Shown: positions 23,950-32,245 of the stretch, piece after piece
Position numbering within the stretch: position 1 is the first letter of the stretch
How the letters are laid out: the number at the start of each line of letters is the position of its first letter
Assembly (NCBI GenBank): GCA_017476005.1
Contig: JAFVEM010000024.1
Coordinates: 40,284-104,283 of the forward strand
Reading direction: 5' to 3'
DNA from: Selenomonadaceae bacterium
Lineage (GTDB): Bacteria; Bacillota; Negativicutes; Selenomonadales; Selenomonadaceae
DNA: 64,000 nucleotides
Notes under the pieces: model-generated
The model's input: only the letters and a program-made list of their open reading frames with translations
What the model was told of the DNA's origin: nothing
Databases searched by the model: none
Translations under genes and position numbers: made by a program

Positions 23950-25425
23950 CTATACTTTAATGACCGTCAGACGCAGTTCGGCTTCGGTTTCACCTGTTAG
24001 CGTCAGCCCCATGGCTCGTCTGGCTTCGATATAGTTTATGATATCCGGCGTAATCAAGTCGCCCGGACAAAGGAGAGGTATGCCCGGGGGATAAAACATA
24101 ACAGCCTCCCCGGCAATACGTCCCAAGGCTTTTTCCCATGGAACGCTCTCTTTGGGGGCAAAAAAAGCCTCCCTCGGAGAGAGTACCGCTTTTGGCCACG
24201 TCGGCAAAGGCAAATTTACGATTTTCTTCGTCCGGGGGGCGGCGTGGTTTAGAGCCAGTTCCCTCAAGGCGTCTTGCAGTCGCGCCGTTTCCGCCTCGCC
24301 GTCGGCGTAAGAAATAATAAACAGCACGCTATAGGCGTCTGCCAGTTCCGGTTGCATTTTATACTGCTCGCGCAAAATTTTCGCCGCCTGCGCCCCGCTT
24401 AACCCTAAATTTTTCACCGTTACCGTCAATTTGGTGGCATCCAAGCCGCAAGCGCCGGAGGTATTTGCCACGGACAGTTTTTCCTCCCCAAAGGCGTACA
24501 GACCCGGCATTTCATTTATTTCCTGCCGGAGGCCATCAGCCAACCGAACGGCGCGCGTCCATTTAGTTTCCCCCTCCTCCGCCATTTGTTTTCGCGCCAG
24601 ATCAATGGAGGCCATGAGGAGATTATTGGGGCTGGTGGATTGCAAGAGCGCCGCCGCCGCCTGTATGTTCTCCTGCGCCATTCCTTTTCCCACCAAGAGG
24701 AGCGAGGCTTGGGTGAGCGCTCCCAAAAGTTTATGGGTACTTTGCGCCGCCGCATCCGCTCCCAAGGAAATAGCCTCCGGCGGCAATAGCGGCGAAAAAG
24801 GGAGGTGAGCGCCGTGGGCTTCATCTACCAGCACCAAAATATTCTTTTCGTGCGCCGCCTGTACTATGGCGGCCAAATCGCAAGTCACGCCGTAGTAGGT
24901 GGGATAGACTATCACCAAGGCTTTGGCGTCGGGATGCCTAGCAATGCCTTGTTTCACCGTCGCTACAGACAACCCCATGGAGATGCCTAAGTCTTCATCT
25001 ATCTCCGGCGGCAAAAAAACGGGATTTGCCCCCACCAAAACCAAAGCGCCAAAGAGAGAGCGATGGGCGTTGCGCGGTATGAGTACCTTGTCCCCCGGGG
25101 ACAGCGTTCCCATGAGCATGGTGTGAATGGCGCCGGTGGTGCCGTTGATCATAAAGTAAGCGGCTTGAGCCTTGTAAAGCTCGGCGGCTAGTTCCTGCGC
25201 TTCCTGCAAGCAAGCGGTGGGACTTTGCAAATTATCCAGCTCGTCAGCGAGCGAAACATCTTGCCTAAGTCCCATGGGGGTAAGCAGTTTTTTTAGCTCC
25301 ACCGATGCCCCCAGGCCCTGTTTGTGTCCCGGCGTGTGCCAAGGAATAATCTCTGCGGCGGCGTATCTATCCATGGCTGCCGCCAACGGCGCAAGTCGCT
25401 GCGCCTCCGAAAAATTTTTTTGCAT
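23950..25425 (-). CDS. Orn/Lys/Arg decarboxylase family PLP enzyme
   Basis: A fold-type I PLP decarboxylase of the SpeA/Cad-like short class. 491 residues: IIPWHTPGHKQG at the N-terminus, MINGTTGAIHTMLMG, VDEAHGAHLPF and the PLP lysine in QSTHKLLGALTQAS. The C-terminal domain has YPPGIPLLCPGDLIT. Substrate (Arg, Lys or Orn) cannot be told. The start is the ATG after GGGAGG; the extra 17 codons upstream come from a dispersed repeat. Position next to tmk and rnmV is common in Firmicutes. Confidence 0.9.
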   Translation of the reverse strand: MQKNFSEAQRLAPLAAAMDRYAAAEIIPWHTPGHKQGLGASVELKKLLTPMGLRQDVSLADELDNLQSPTACLQEAQELAAELYKAQAAYFMINGTTGAIHTMLMGTLSPGDKVLIPRNAHRSLFGALVLVGANPVFLPPEIDEDLGISMGLSVATVKQGIARHPDAKALVIVYPTYYGVTCDLAAIVQAAHEKNILVLVDEAHGAHLPFSPLLPPEAISLGADAAAQSTHKLLGALTQASLLLVGKGMAQENIQAAAALLQSTSPNNLLMASIDLARKQMAEEGETKWTRAVRLADGLRQEINEMPGLYAFGEEKLSVANTSGACGLDATKLTVTVKNLGLSGAQAAKILREQYKMQPELADAYSVLFIISYADGEAETARLQDALRELALNHAAPRTKKIVNLPLPTWPKAVLSPREAFFAPKESVPWEKALGRIAGEAVMFYPPGIPLLCPGDLITPDIINYIEARRAMGLTLTGETEAELRLTVIKV

Positions 25426-25446
25426 GAGCCGCCTCCCTTCTTTATA

Positions 25447-25509
25447 GGTCTTGGGGCTTTGCCCCAAACCCCACAAGGGGCTAGCAGCCCCTTGACCCGG
25501 CGATAAAAT
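25447..25509 (+). repeat. dispersed palindromic repeat, module A
   Basis: GGGGCTTTGCCCC, AAACCCCAC, AAGGGGCTAGCAGCCCCTT, GACCCGGCGATAAAAT. The same arrangement recurs at 62261-62375. Confidence 0.75.
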
Positions 25510-25675
25510 AAATTGTTGTTTATTTTGCCTTTACTATACTCACAAAGAGAGACTCGGTAAAGAGAAATTTTCTCGCGCCTCTACAAATCTGTTTTTAATT
25601 ATGGTAGAATGGGAGACGCGCCGCGAGGCGACAATATCCCTCGCGGTTCTGGTTACCCAAAGGAGGTTCGACTGT

Positions 25676-26362
25676 ATGATACACATGCGCGACGTGTGTA
25701 AAGTTTATGATACCGGCGTGACGGCGTTGGATCATGTAAATATTGACATAACTCGCGGTGATTTTGTGTTCGTGGTAGGCGCCAGCGGCGCCGGTAAATC
25801 CACTTTTATTAAACTCCTCTTTCGGGAGGAACTGCCCACCTCGGGAGTGCTGGAGGTAAACGGGCATGACGTGGTAAATATGGAGCCCTCCGACGTGCCT
25901 TATTTAAGACGTGGCCTCGGGGTTATTTTCCAAGATTACCGACTGCTGCCGGAAAAAACCGTGTTTGAAAACGTGGCTTTCGCTATGCAGGTTATCGAAG
26001 CCCCCAGACGGTTGATTCAGCGTAGCGTCAATGCGGTGCTGGACATCGTGGGTCTCCGGGATAAATACAAATCCTTCCCGGGGCAACTTTCCGGCGGCGA
26101 GCAACAACGTGTGGCCATCGCTCGCGCCATCGTCAACGACCCGGCCATCGTTATCGCCGACGAGCCTACGGGAAATCTCGACCCGGAAACTTCGTGGGAC
26201 ATCATGGACATCTTTCATCGCATTAACGTAGCCGGCACCACCATCGTCATGGCCACCCACGACAAAACCATCGTGGACACCATGCAACGCCGGGTTATCG
26301 CCATCGAGGACGGCCACATCGTCAGAGACGAGGCGAAGGGAGGCTACGGCTATGAAACTTAG
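25676..26362 (+). CDS. ftsE: cell division ATP-binding protein FtsE
   Basis: FtsE is the cytoplasmic ATPase of the FtsEX complex, which switches on murein hydrolases at division. 228 residues from the ATG after AAAGGAGG. Walker [11 protein letters not shown]-loop FQDYRLLP, signature LSGGEQQR, Walker [10 protein letters not shown] and H-loop ATHDK are all present. It overlaps ftsX by 11 bases. The reading frame extends upstream to 25601 without a ribosome site. Confidence 0.96.
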   Translation: MIHMRDVCKVYDTGVTALDHVNIDITRGDFVFVVGASGAGKSTFIKLLFREELPTSGVLEVNGHDVVNMEPSDVPYLRRGLGVIFQDYRLLPEKTVFENVAFAMQVIEAPRRLIQRSVNAVLDIVGLRDKYKSFPGQLSGGEQQRVAIARAIVNDPAIVIADEPTGNLDPETSWDIMDIFHRINVAGTTIVMATHDKTIVDTMQRRVIAIEDGHIVRDEAKGGYGYET

Positions 26363-27239
26363 CACCAGCGAGTATTTTATCCGGGAGGTGCTTATCTCTC
26401 TAAAGCGCAACAATTGGATGTCCTTTGCCTCCATCGGTACCGTGGCGGTATCCCTCTTTGTTTTGGGCGTGTTTCTCACCTTGGTGCTAAACATGAACCG
26501 CATGGCCTCCCAGCTGGAATCCCAAGTGCAAATCAGCGTTTATCTCACCGATGATCTCAAAAATTCCCGTAAAGACACCATCGAGGAAGATATTCGCGCC
26601 CTGCAAGGCATTGAGTCCGTAAAATATGTAGATAAAGAAGAAGCCATCGAACGGCTCAGGGAGCGGCTGGGCGACCAAAAATATCTCTTGGACGCTTTGG
26701 GGGAGAAAAATCCCCTGCCGGATTCCTTCGAGGTAACGGTGACCCAACCGGCCTTAGTGCAGACCGCCGCCGAAGCCATCGAAAAAATGACCGGGGTGGA
26801 GGAGGCCAAGTACGGCCAAGACGTGGTGGAACACCTCTTTGACATTACGCGGCTCATGCGAATTTTCGGCCTGATACTCATGGTACTCCTAGCCGGCGCC
26901 ACCATCTTCATTATTTCCAATACCATTCGTCTCACGGTCTTTGCCAGACGCAAGGAAATCGCCATTATGAAATACGTGGGCGCCACCGATTGGTTTATCC
27001 GTTGGCCCTTCCTGCTTGAGGGCGTGGTGCTGGGCGGTATCGGCGGCATCGTAGCGGCCTTAGTCCTGCGCAGCTTCTACGCGGCCATGGCGGCCAAAAT
27101 CTACAGCACCCTCACCTTCTTCCCCCTCATGCCCCAGTACCCTTTCATGAACTATGTGGGGGTGGCCATCCTCATCAGCGGCATGATCATCGGCGCTATC
27201 GGCAGTACCATCTCCCTGAAGCGTTTCCTCGAAGTGTAG
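26352..27239 (+). CDS. ftsX: cell division protein FtsX
   Basis: FtsX, 295 residues, is the membrane half of FtsEX. It has a first membrane helix (about 22-46), an extracytoplasmic domain, and three C-terminal helices with NTIRLTVFARRKEIAIMKYVGATDWFI-type sequence and GAIGSTISLKRFL at the end. Its stop codon TAG is part of the ribosome site of the EnvC-like gene, its likely partner. Confidence 0.95.
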   Translation: MKLSTSEYFIREVLISLKRNNWMSFASIGTVAVSLFVLGVFLTLVLNMNRMASQLESQVQISVYLTDDLKNSRKDTIEEDIRALQGIESVKYVDKEEAIERLRERLGDQKYLLDALGEKNPLPDSFEVTVTQPALVQTAAEAIEKMTGVEEAKYGQDVVEHLFDITRLMRIFGLILMVLLAGATIFIISNTIRLTVFARRKEIAIMKYVGATDWFIRWPFLLEGVVLGGIGGIVAALVLRSFYAAMAAKIYSTLTFFPLMPQYPFMNYVGVAILISGMIIGAIGSTISLKRFLEV

Positions 27240-27251
27240 GGAGTGCCGCTT

Positions 27252-28532
27252 ATGAACAAAAATTTTGTTGGGGCTTTGCCCCAAACCCCACAAGGGACGC
27301 TGTCCCTTGACTCTGCCAAAGGACTTCGCCCTCTGGACTCCCATAATAGAGAAAACAAAAAATCAACCGGGGTTTCCAAAGGGACTGTGTCCCTTTGGCA
27401 GAGCGCGAGACAGAGTCTCGCAATCCTTACGGCTATAGCCGTTCTAACCTGTCAGCCACTAACTGCCCTGGCAGATTCCTTGGAAGATGAAAAGGCCGAC
27501 TACGACCAAAGGGCGGAAGTGGCGCGGCAAAAGAGCAACGAAATCCAAGCGCAGATCGACACCGTGTCGGAGGAAAAACGGCTGATAGACGAAGAAGCGG
27601 ATGCGGCCATCGCCGCTTACAAAAGCGTGAAAGCGGTGCTGGATGAAACCCTAGAGCGCATTGAGCGCAACGAAGCGCTCTTGGCGGAAACGGAGGAGGA
27701 TTTTCGTCACAAGACCGGCGCTTTGGGGAAACGGGTGCGTAATATTTACGTTCACGGGCAGATTAGTTATCTGGACGTGCTGTTTGGCGCCAAGGATTTT
27801 TCCGATTTCATGACGCGCATGGATCTCTTAAAACGCATCATTAAACAAGATTATGATTTGGTGCAGGTGGTGCTGGCGGAGAAACTTCAGATAGAGGAAA
27901 CCCAAGCGGCCTTGGAAAAGGATCGTCAGGGACAGGAGGCGCAGGTAAAGGAGGCGGAGGACGCCAAAGAAGTTATGCTGGCCAAGCAAGCCAAGCGGCA
28001 AGCCATTATCGACCGCATGGAAAACGACAAGGCGGTCTATGACCGGCAATACGAAGAACTCATGGCGGCTTCCAAGCAAGTAGAAGAAATGATACGGCGC
28101 AGTCGCTATCAACCGGCTACCGCCTCGGCGCCGGTAACAGGCGGAGGGGGCGGCGGTATGATTTGGCCCATCGCCGGCCCCATAACTTCAGAATTTGGCT
28201 GGCGCACTCATCCCATTTTCGGCAACGCCAGATTCCACAGCGGTATTGACATAGGCGGCGAGTATGGCCTACCCATTGCGGCGGCGGCCAGCGGCGTGGT
28301 GTCCTACGCCGGTTGGATAAGCGGCTACGGCAACACCGTTATCATCGACCACGGCGGCGGCGTATCTTCCCTTTACGGCCACAATCAATCTCTAGCCGTC
28401 GGCGAAGGCCAAAGCGTATCCCAAGGAGAAACCATCGCCTACTGCGGCTCCACGGGAAATTCCACCGGCCCCCACTGCCATTTTGAAGTACGCCAAAACG
28501 GCGAGCCGGTCAGCCCGTACAATTATTTGTAA
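27252..28532 (+). CDS. EnvC-like murein hydrolase activator / M23 peptidase
   Basis: A 426-residue exported factor predicted to be controlled by FtsEX. After the start (ATG at 27252, eight bases after GGGAG), residues 6-55 are translated from two palindromic repeats; only then comes a signal-like hydrophobic core (SLAILTAIAVLTCQ, ~56-75) ending TALA. A long coiled coil follows (~80-290), a Gly-rich hinge, then an M23 domain with SEFGWRTHPIFG, HSGIDIGG, SLYGHNQSL and HCHFEVRQNG, in which the zinc ligands His/Asp/His appear intact. So it may be an active endopeptidase rather than only an activator. An in-frame GTG at about 27392 is an alternative start with a weak ribosome site. Confidence 0.85.
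   Translation: MNKNFVGALPQTPQGTLSLDSAKGLRPLDSHNRENKKSTGVSKGTVSLWQSARQSLAILTAIAVLTCQPLTALADSLEDEKADYDQRAEVARQKSNEIQAQIDTVSEEKRLIDEEADAAIAAYKSVKAVLDETLERIERNEALLAETEEDFRHKTGALGKRVRNIYVHGQISYLDVLFGAKDFSDFMTRMDLLKRIIKQDYDLVQVVLAEKLQIEETQAALEKDRQGQEAQVKEAEDAKEVMLAKQAKRQAIIDRMENDKAVYDRQYEELMAASKQVEEMIRRSRYQPATASAPVTGGGGGGMIWPIAGPITSEFGWRTHPIFGNARFHSGIDIGGEYGLPIAAAASGVVSYAGWISGYGNTVIIDHGGGVSSLYGHNQSLAVGEGQSVSQGETIAYCGSTGNSTGPHCHFEVRQNGEPVSPYNYL
27262..27420 (+). repeat. two palindromic repeats inside the EnvC-like 5' coding region
   Basis: Module A-type hairpins (GGGGCTTTGCCCC, AAGGGACGCTGTCCCTT) at 27262-27345, then module B (AATCAACCGGGGTTTCC, CAAAGGGACTGTGTCCCTTTG, GCGAGACAGAGTCTCGC) at 27352-27420. 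All read through without a stop. Confidence 0.75.
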
Positions 28533-28540
28533 GTTTTTGT

Positions 28541-28615
28541 TTTTGTCAGAGGGCTTCGCCCTCCGACACCTCCCACCAAAGGGTATTACCCTTTGGAATC
28601 CCGGTTGTTTTTTTT
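28541..28615 (-). repeat. dispersed palindromic repeat, module B reversed
   Basis: Reverse orientation of the copy at 37055: AGAGGGCTTCGCCCTCC, then ACCAAAGGGTATTACCCTTTGG and AATCCCGGTTG. Confidence 0.75.
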
Positions 28616-28633
28616 GGTAAAGGAAGTGTGTGT

Positions 28634-29299
28634 ATGAAAAAAATAATGAACCTTCTCCTCGTGACCTGTCTGATGCTAATGTCGGCTACGGTAGCCTTGG
28701 CGGCTGACCGGGAAAAAGTTTTTGAGGGAGCTGACATTGAGTCGGTACAGCGGCTGGCCATCGCCCAGCCCCTTTATACGCCGGCGGCGGAGACTTCGCC
28801 CACCAAAGAAACCCTGGTGCGAATCCTCTTTGATGCCAGCCGGGTGTCAAAGAAAATGGTTATGTCCTACGATGATCTGGCTTTTGACGTGCATCGCGAT
28901 TATAAGTTGGACATTAAGGTTCTGGACAAACGGAAAGCGGCCAAGGCCTTTAACGACTATGTAAGTAAATACGCCGACGCTTATCTCTTGGTGACGGTGG
29001 CTAACGGCAGTCACCAAATATTCTTCTTTGATGTCTATAAGGCCGGCACCGACGAGCTTCTCTATCGCTACGAAACCGTAGGCGGCACCTACGAAGAGGA
29101 TACCGAGCGCGCCTTCGTTTCCTACGCGGAGCAATTCTACAAGCATTTTGACCGGGCAGTGGAAGATGAACCAAAAAGACGCGCCCAAAAGGCCAAGGAA
29201 GAAAAATTAGCCGCCGAGAAGGCCGCTAAGGAAGAAGCCAAGGCCAAAGAAAAAGCCGCCAAAGAGGCGGCTAAAGCCGAGGCTAAGGCTAAGAAATAG
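28634..29299 (+). CDS. periplasmic protein with Ala/Lys/Glu-rich tail
   Basis: A 221-residue exported protein. Signal peptide residues 1-24 (MKKIMNLLLVTCLMLMS start, ATVALA cleavage). Residues 25-170 form a mixed alpha/beta domain with YLLVTVANGSHQIFFFDVY; the last 50 residues are an AKEEAKAKEKAAK-type charged helix. I do not recognise the globular domain. It may be cotranscribed with the EnvC-like gene across a repeat. Start chosen at the ATG after GGAAG. Confidence 0.7.
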   Translation: MKKIMNLLLVTCLMLMSATVALAADREKVFEGADIESVQRLAIAQPLYTPAAETSPTKETLVRILFDASRVSKKMVMSYDDLAFDVHRDYKLDIKVLDKRKAAKAFNDYVSKYADAYLLVTVANGSHQIFFFDVYKAGTDELLYRYETVGGTYEEDTERAFVSYAEQFYKHFDRAVEDEPKRRAQKAKEEKLAAEKAAKEEAKAKEKAAKEAAKAEAKAKK

Positions 29300-29317
29300 G
29301 GACTTTGGCGCAATAAA

Positions 29318-29353
29318 AAACCCGTGTAGTCTATTGTGGCTACACGGGTTTTT
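29318..29353. terminator. bidirectional terminator
   Basis: AAACCCGTGTAG (29318-29329) pairs with CTACACGGGTTT (29340-29351), flanked by A-run and T-run, between convergent genes. Confidence 0.85.
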
Positions 29354-29358
29354 CGCTA

Positions 29359-29472
29359 TCAATTTGCCGGAGGCTCCTTCTGGCTTTTGTCCATGTGTTG
29401 ACGGATTTTCATCCCGGCGCGTATCAGCAGGACAGCTCCTAGGATAATGAGTCCCAGCCCCAACAGCTTCAT
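29359..29472 (-). CDS. 37-residue membrane protein
   Basis: A tiny gene starting MKLLGLGLIILGAVLLIRAG and ending SQKEPPAN, 17 bases after the nitroreductase gene. GGAAGGGG lies before its ATG. One membrane helix (about 2-19) followed by a basic helix. Probably cotranscribed with the nitroreductase; function unknown. Confidence 0.6.
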   Translation of the reverse strand: MKLLGLGLIILGAVLLIRAGMKIRQHMDKSQKEPPAN

Positions 29473-29489
29473 GGTTTCCCCTTCCCAAA

Positions 29490-30005
29490 TCAGCGATAGG
29501 ACACCAGCTCAGCCAGGGGCTTGGTCTTATCATGGGTGGGCGTGGGGCGAGTGCCTGCGGCGGCATAACCCAAGTCCATCAATAGCACGACGCGCTCATT
29601 GGCCGGAAGTTTCAGCGCCTCGGCCGCCTTGTCCGGGTCAAAAAAGTTCAGCCAGCAACTATCCACCCCTTCTGAGGCCGCCATGAGCATCATGTGGGTA
29701 GCCACAATGCTGGCATCCTCGATGCCCGAGGTGTATTTATCGCCGGGATAGACGTACTCTTGATTGCTGTCGTACGTCACCGCTAGGACAAGCGGCGCCC
29801 CGTAACGGCAAGGCGTCAAGGTATCTACCATTTGCAACGCTTCCTCAGACTGCAACACATAGACGTGTTGCGGCTGGTTGTTCTTAGCGGTGGGAGCAAG
29901 TTGCCCCACCGCCAAAATCTTGTCCAGCTTCTCTTTCTCCACAGGTTTGTCCGACTGATACCGCTTACAAGAGAAGCGGTTTTTGGCAAGTTCCATGAAA
30001 TTCAT
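29490..30005 (-). CDS. nitroreductase family protein
   Basis: A flavin-dependent reductase-fold protein of 171 residues. RFSCKRYQSDKPV at the N-terminus, LAPTAKNNQPQHVYV (FMN contact), and a C-terminal LMDLGYAAAGTRPT are family features. Start at ATG 30005, seven bases after AGGAGGA. Substrate unknown. Confidence 0.88.
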   Translation of the reverse strand: MNFMELAKNRFSCKRYQSDKPVEKEKLDKILAVGQLAPTAKNNQPQHVYVLQSEEALQMVDTLTPCRYGAPLVLAVTYDSNQEYVYPGDKYTSGIEDASIVATHMMLMAASEGVDSCWLNFFDPDKAAEALKLPANERVVLLMDLGYAAAGTRPTPTHDKTKPLAELVSYR

Positions 30006-30087
30006 GGCCATTCCTCCTTATGCTCTGCGCTATTCTGGCGCTATACCACGGTTGTATTCGCTAAGTTTTTCCTTCGCGAGTATAAAA

Positions 30088-31536
30088 CTAAAACCGAAAA
30101 TCCCTCTCGGTAGAATGTTTGATAGTCGCAATATATTCCCCGGCTTTTTGTCTTACTTTGTCTTGAGGTATCTTCTTGAGTTCGTTTTCAATTAAGGCGT
30201 AGCCCTTTTGTTTGGTAGCCTCCCCGGCATAATCCGTTAAGTATTCGGCGAGAGTTATCAGGGCATTGGGGTGACAGCAATTTAGGATTTGGCCGCTTTT
30301 GCAGAGGCTCATGAATCTGTCCCCCGTGCGTCCTTCCCGGTAACAGGCGGTACAAAAGGAGGGAATGTGGCCGCTCTTCATGAGCCAGCTGATTACTTCC
30401 TCTAAGCTGCGCTGATCCGATACGTCGAATTGTTCCGTGTCGTGAGGGCGTATTTCTTCGGCGTAGCCACCCACGGAGGTACGACTGCCGCCGCTGATTT
30501 GGGAAATGCCCACTTTGAGCATTTGGGCGCGTACCGCCTCCGCCTCCCGGGTGGAAATAATCATGCCGGTATAGGGTACGGCCAGACGGATACAGGCGGC
30601 TATTTTTACGAAAATTTCGTCGGGTATCGAATTGTCAAAGGTCGCAGGGTCAATATCCGCCGCCCTTTTCACCCTTGGCACGGAAATCGTATGGGGGCCT
30701 ACGCCATGGACGGCTTCTAAATGTTCGGCGTGCATTAACAGTCCCGTAAACTCGTATTTGTAACTGTCCAGCCCAAAGAGAACCCCCAGCCCCACGTCGT
30801 CGATGCCGCCTTCCATGGCTCTGTCCATGGCCTCCGTATGATAGGCGTAATCGTGTTTGGGTCCGGTGGGGTGCAACTTTTCGTAGCGTTCTTTGTTATA
30901 GGTCTCTTGGAACAAAATGTAAGTGCCGATACCGGCTTCCTTCAGCAAACGATAATTCTCCACCGTGGTGGCGGCAATGTTTACATTAACCCGGCGAATA
31001 TTGCCCTGCTGATGATGCACGGCGTAAATTGTCTTGATGGATTCCAAAATGTATTCGATGGGATTATTCACCGGGTCTTCGCCGGCCTCAATGGCAAGGC
31101 GTTTATGCCCCATGTCCTGCAAGGCCATGACCTCGGCGCGAATTTCTTCTTGAGTGAGTTTTTTGCGAGGCATTTCCTTATTTTGCCGGTGGTAGGGGCA
31201 GTAGGCGCAACCGTTGACACAGTAGTTGGAAAGATACAGGGGAGCAAAGAGGACAATGCGATTGCCGTAAAAAGCCGCTTTTATCTCGGCGGCGGCGGCG
31301 TAAATTTTTTCATTGACTGCCGGGTCGTCGCAGGCCAACAGAACCGCCGCCTCTCGATGGGTCAGCCCCCTACAGTGGGTTTCCTTGCCCTGACGCACCG
31401 GTTTGGCTCTCGCTAATATTTCTTCTATCAGGGGCAAATTGTTTTTGTTTTCCTCGGCATAAGCCAAGGTAGCCAGAATCTCTGCGTCATTGATAAATTC
31501 TGCCGCCTTTAACGATTTAGGGTCGTATTTGCTCAT
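30088..31536 (-). CDS. hydG: [FeFe]-hydrogenase maturase HydG
   Basis: HydG is a radical-SAM enzyme that splits tyrosine to make the CO and CN ligands of the [FeFe]-hydrogenase H-cluster. 482 residues from ATG 31536. The radical-SAM cluster motif C-x3-C-x2-C is Cys106-Cys110-Cys113 in YCVNGCAYC; the C-terminal second cluster ligands lie in CTACYREGRTGD...LCKSG. GGSRTSVGGY is also typical. HydE, HydF and the hydrogenase are not in the window. It lies eight bases after a glycosyltransferase gene on the same strand, so it may share its transcript, which is unexpected. Radical-SAM ThiH is related but lacks the extended C-terminus. Confidence 0.92.
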   Translation of the reverse strand: MSKYDPKSLKAAEFINDAEILATLAYAEENKNNLPLIEEILARAKPVRQGKETHCRGLTHREAAVLLACDDPAVNEKIYAAAAEIKAAFYGNRIVLFAPLYLSNYCVNGCAYCPYHRQNKEMPRKKLTQEEIRAEVMALQDMGHKRLAIEAGEDPVNNPIEYILESIKTIYAVHHQQGNIRRVNVNIAATTVENYRLLKEAGIGTYILFQETYNKERYEKLHPTGPKHDYAYHTEAMDRAMEGGIDDVGLGVLFGLDSYKYEFTGLLMHAEHLEAVHGVGPHTISVPRVKRAADIDPATFDNSIPDEIFVKIAACIRLAVPYTGMIISTREAEAVRAQMLKVGISQISGGSRTSVGGYAEEIRPHDTEQFDVSDQRSLEEVISWLMKSGHIPSFCTACYREGRTGDRFMSLCKSGQILNCCHPNALITLAEYLTDYAGEATKQKGYALIENELKKIPQDKVRQKAGEYIATIKHSTERDFRF

Positions 31537-31544
31537 GGACTTTC

Positions 31545-32231
31545 CTACACCTCCGGGTGCAATTCCGCGCCGTACTCGCGCAAAAAGGCTTTTTGATAGC
31601 CGCGGTAAGCAGAGGCCAAGGGCTTTTCTTTGGGGCAGTGAATACACCAAAAATCAGCCTCTTGATTGGGTACCACCACTTTGTAGCCTAGGCGTTGCAT
31701 TTCCTTGCAGAGAGAGGTGTCATAGAGATGCCAGCCGGTGAAAATATCCTCGCGCCAAGGCAAGTCGTACTGAGTGGCGATAAACAGTCCATCCACCGCC
31801 TCCACTTCCATGTAATCCCCCGGCGGTTCCATGCAATGCGAATCCACCACGCTTTCCGGCTCGCAAGCGTGCAGTACTCGCCCATAAGAGCGCAACCCGT
31901 CCCACCACACGCCGCTTTTCGGTAGGCACCGACACCCAATGACCCCCACGGCGCCGATAGTTTCGTCGGCAAAAAGTTTTCTTAGATCCTGCGCCAAGTT
32001 TTTATTTACCACCAAGGTGTCTTGATGTAAATATACTTTATACTTGGCCTCCGATTGGCGCATGCCGCTGTTATAGCCGGCACACATGGAGGCAGCCCCC
32101 CGAACGGGAATATATTCGGCGGTCATGTCCTCCGGGATAGCCAGATTTTTTAAATACAGCAATGCCTCGCTGTACCAATCTTCATCGTTGACGCAGGTGA
32201 TAAAGGCAATTTTATGTTCGTCGGCGGCCAT
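31545..32231 (-). CDS. glycosyltransferase (GT2_5-type)
   Basis: A 228-residue protein resembling the Glyco_tranf_2_5 family: CVNDEDWYSEALLYLKNL, ASMCAGYNSGMRQSEAKYKVYLHQDTLVVN and VDGLFIATQYDLPWREDIFTGWHLYD. The HQD motif replaces the classical DxD. Start at the ATG after GAGGTG (32231). It follows the heptosyltransferase-like gene by 14 bases; the three genes form one operon. Sugar and acceptor unknown. Confidence 0.75.
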   Translation of the reverse strand: MAADEHKIAFITCVNDEDWYSEALLYLKNLAIPEDMTAEYIPVRGAASMCAGYNSGMRQSEAKYKVYLHQDTLVVNKNLAQDLRKLFADETIGAVGVIGCRCLPKSGVWWDGLRSYGRVLHACEPESVVDSHCMEPPGDYMEVEAVDGLFIATQYDLPWREDIFTGWHLYDTSLCKEMQRLGYKVVVPNQEADFWCIHCPKEKPLASAYRGYQKAFLREYGAELHPEV

Positions 32232-32245
32232 AGGACACCTCAATT

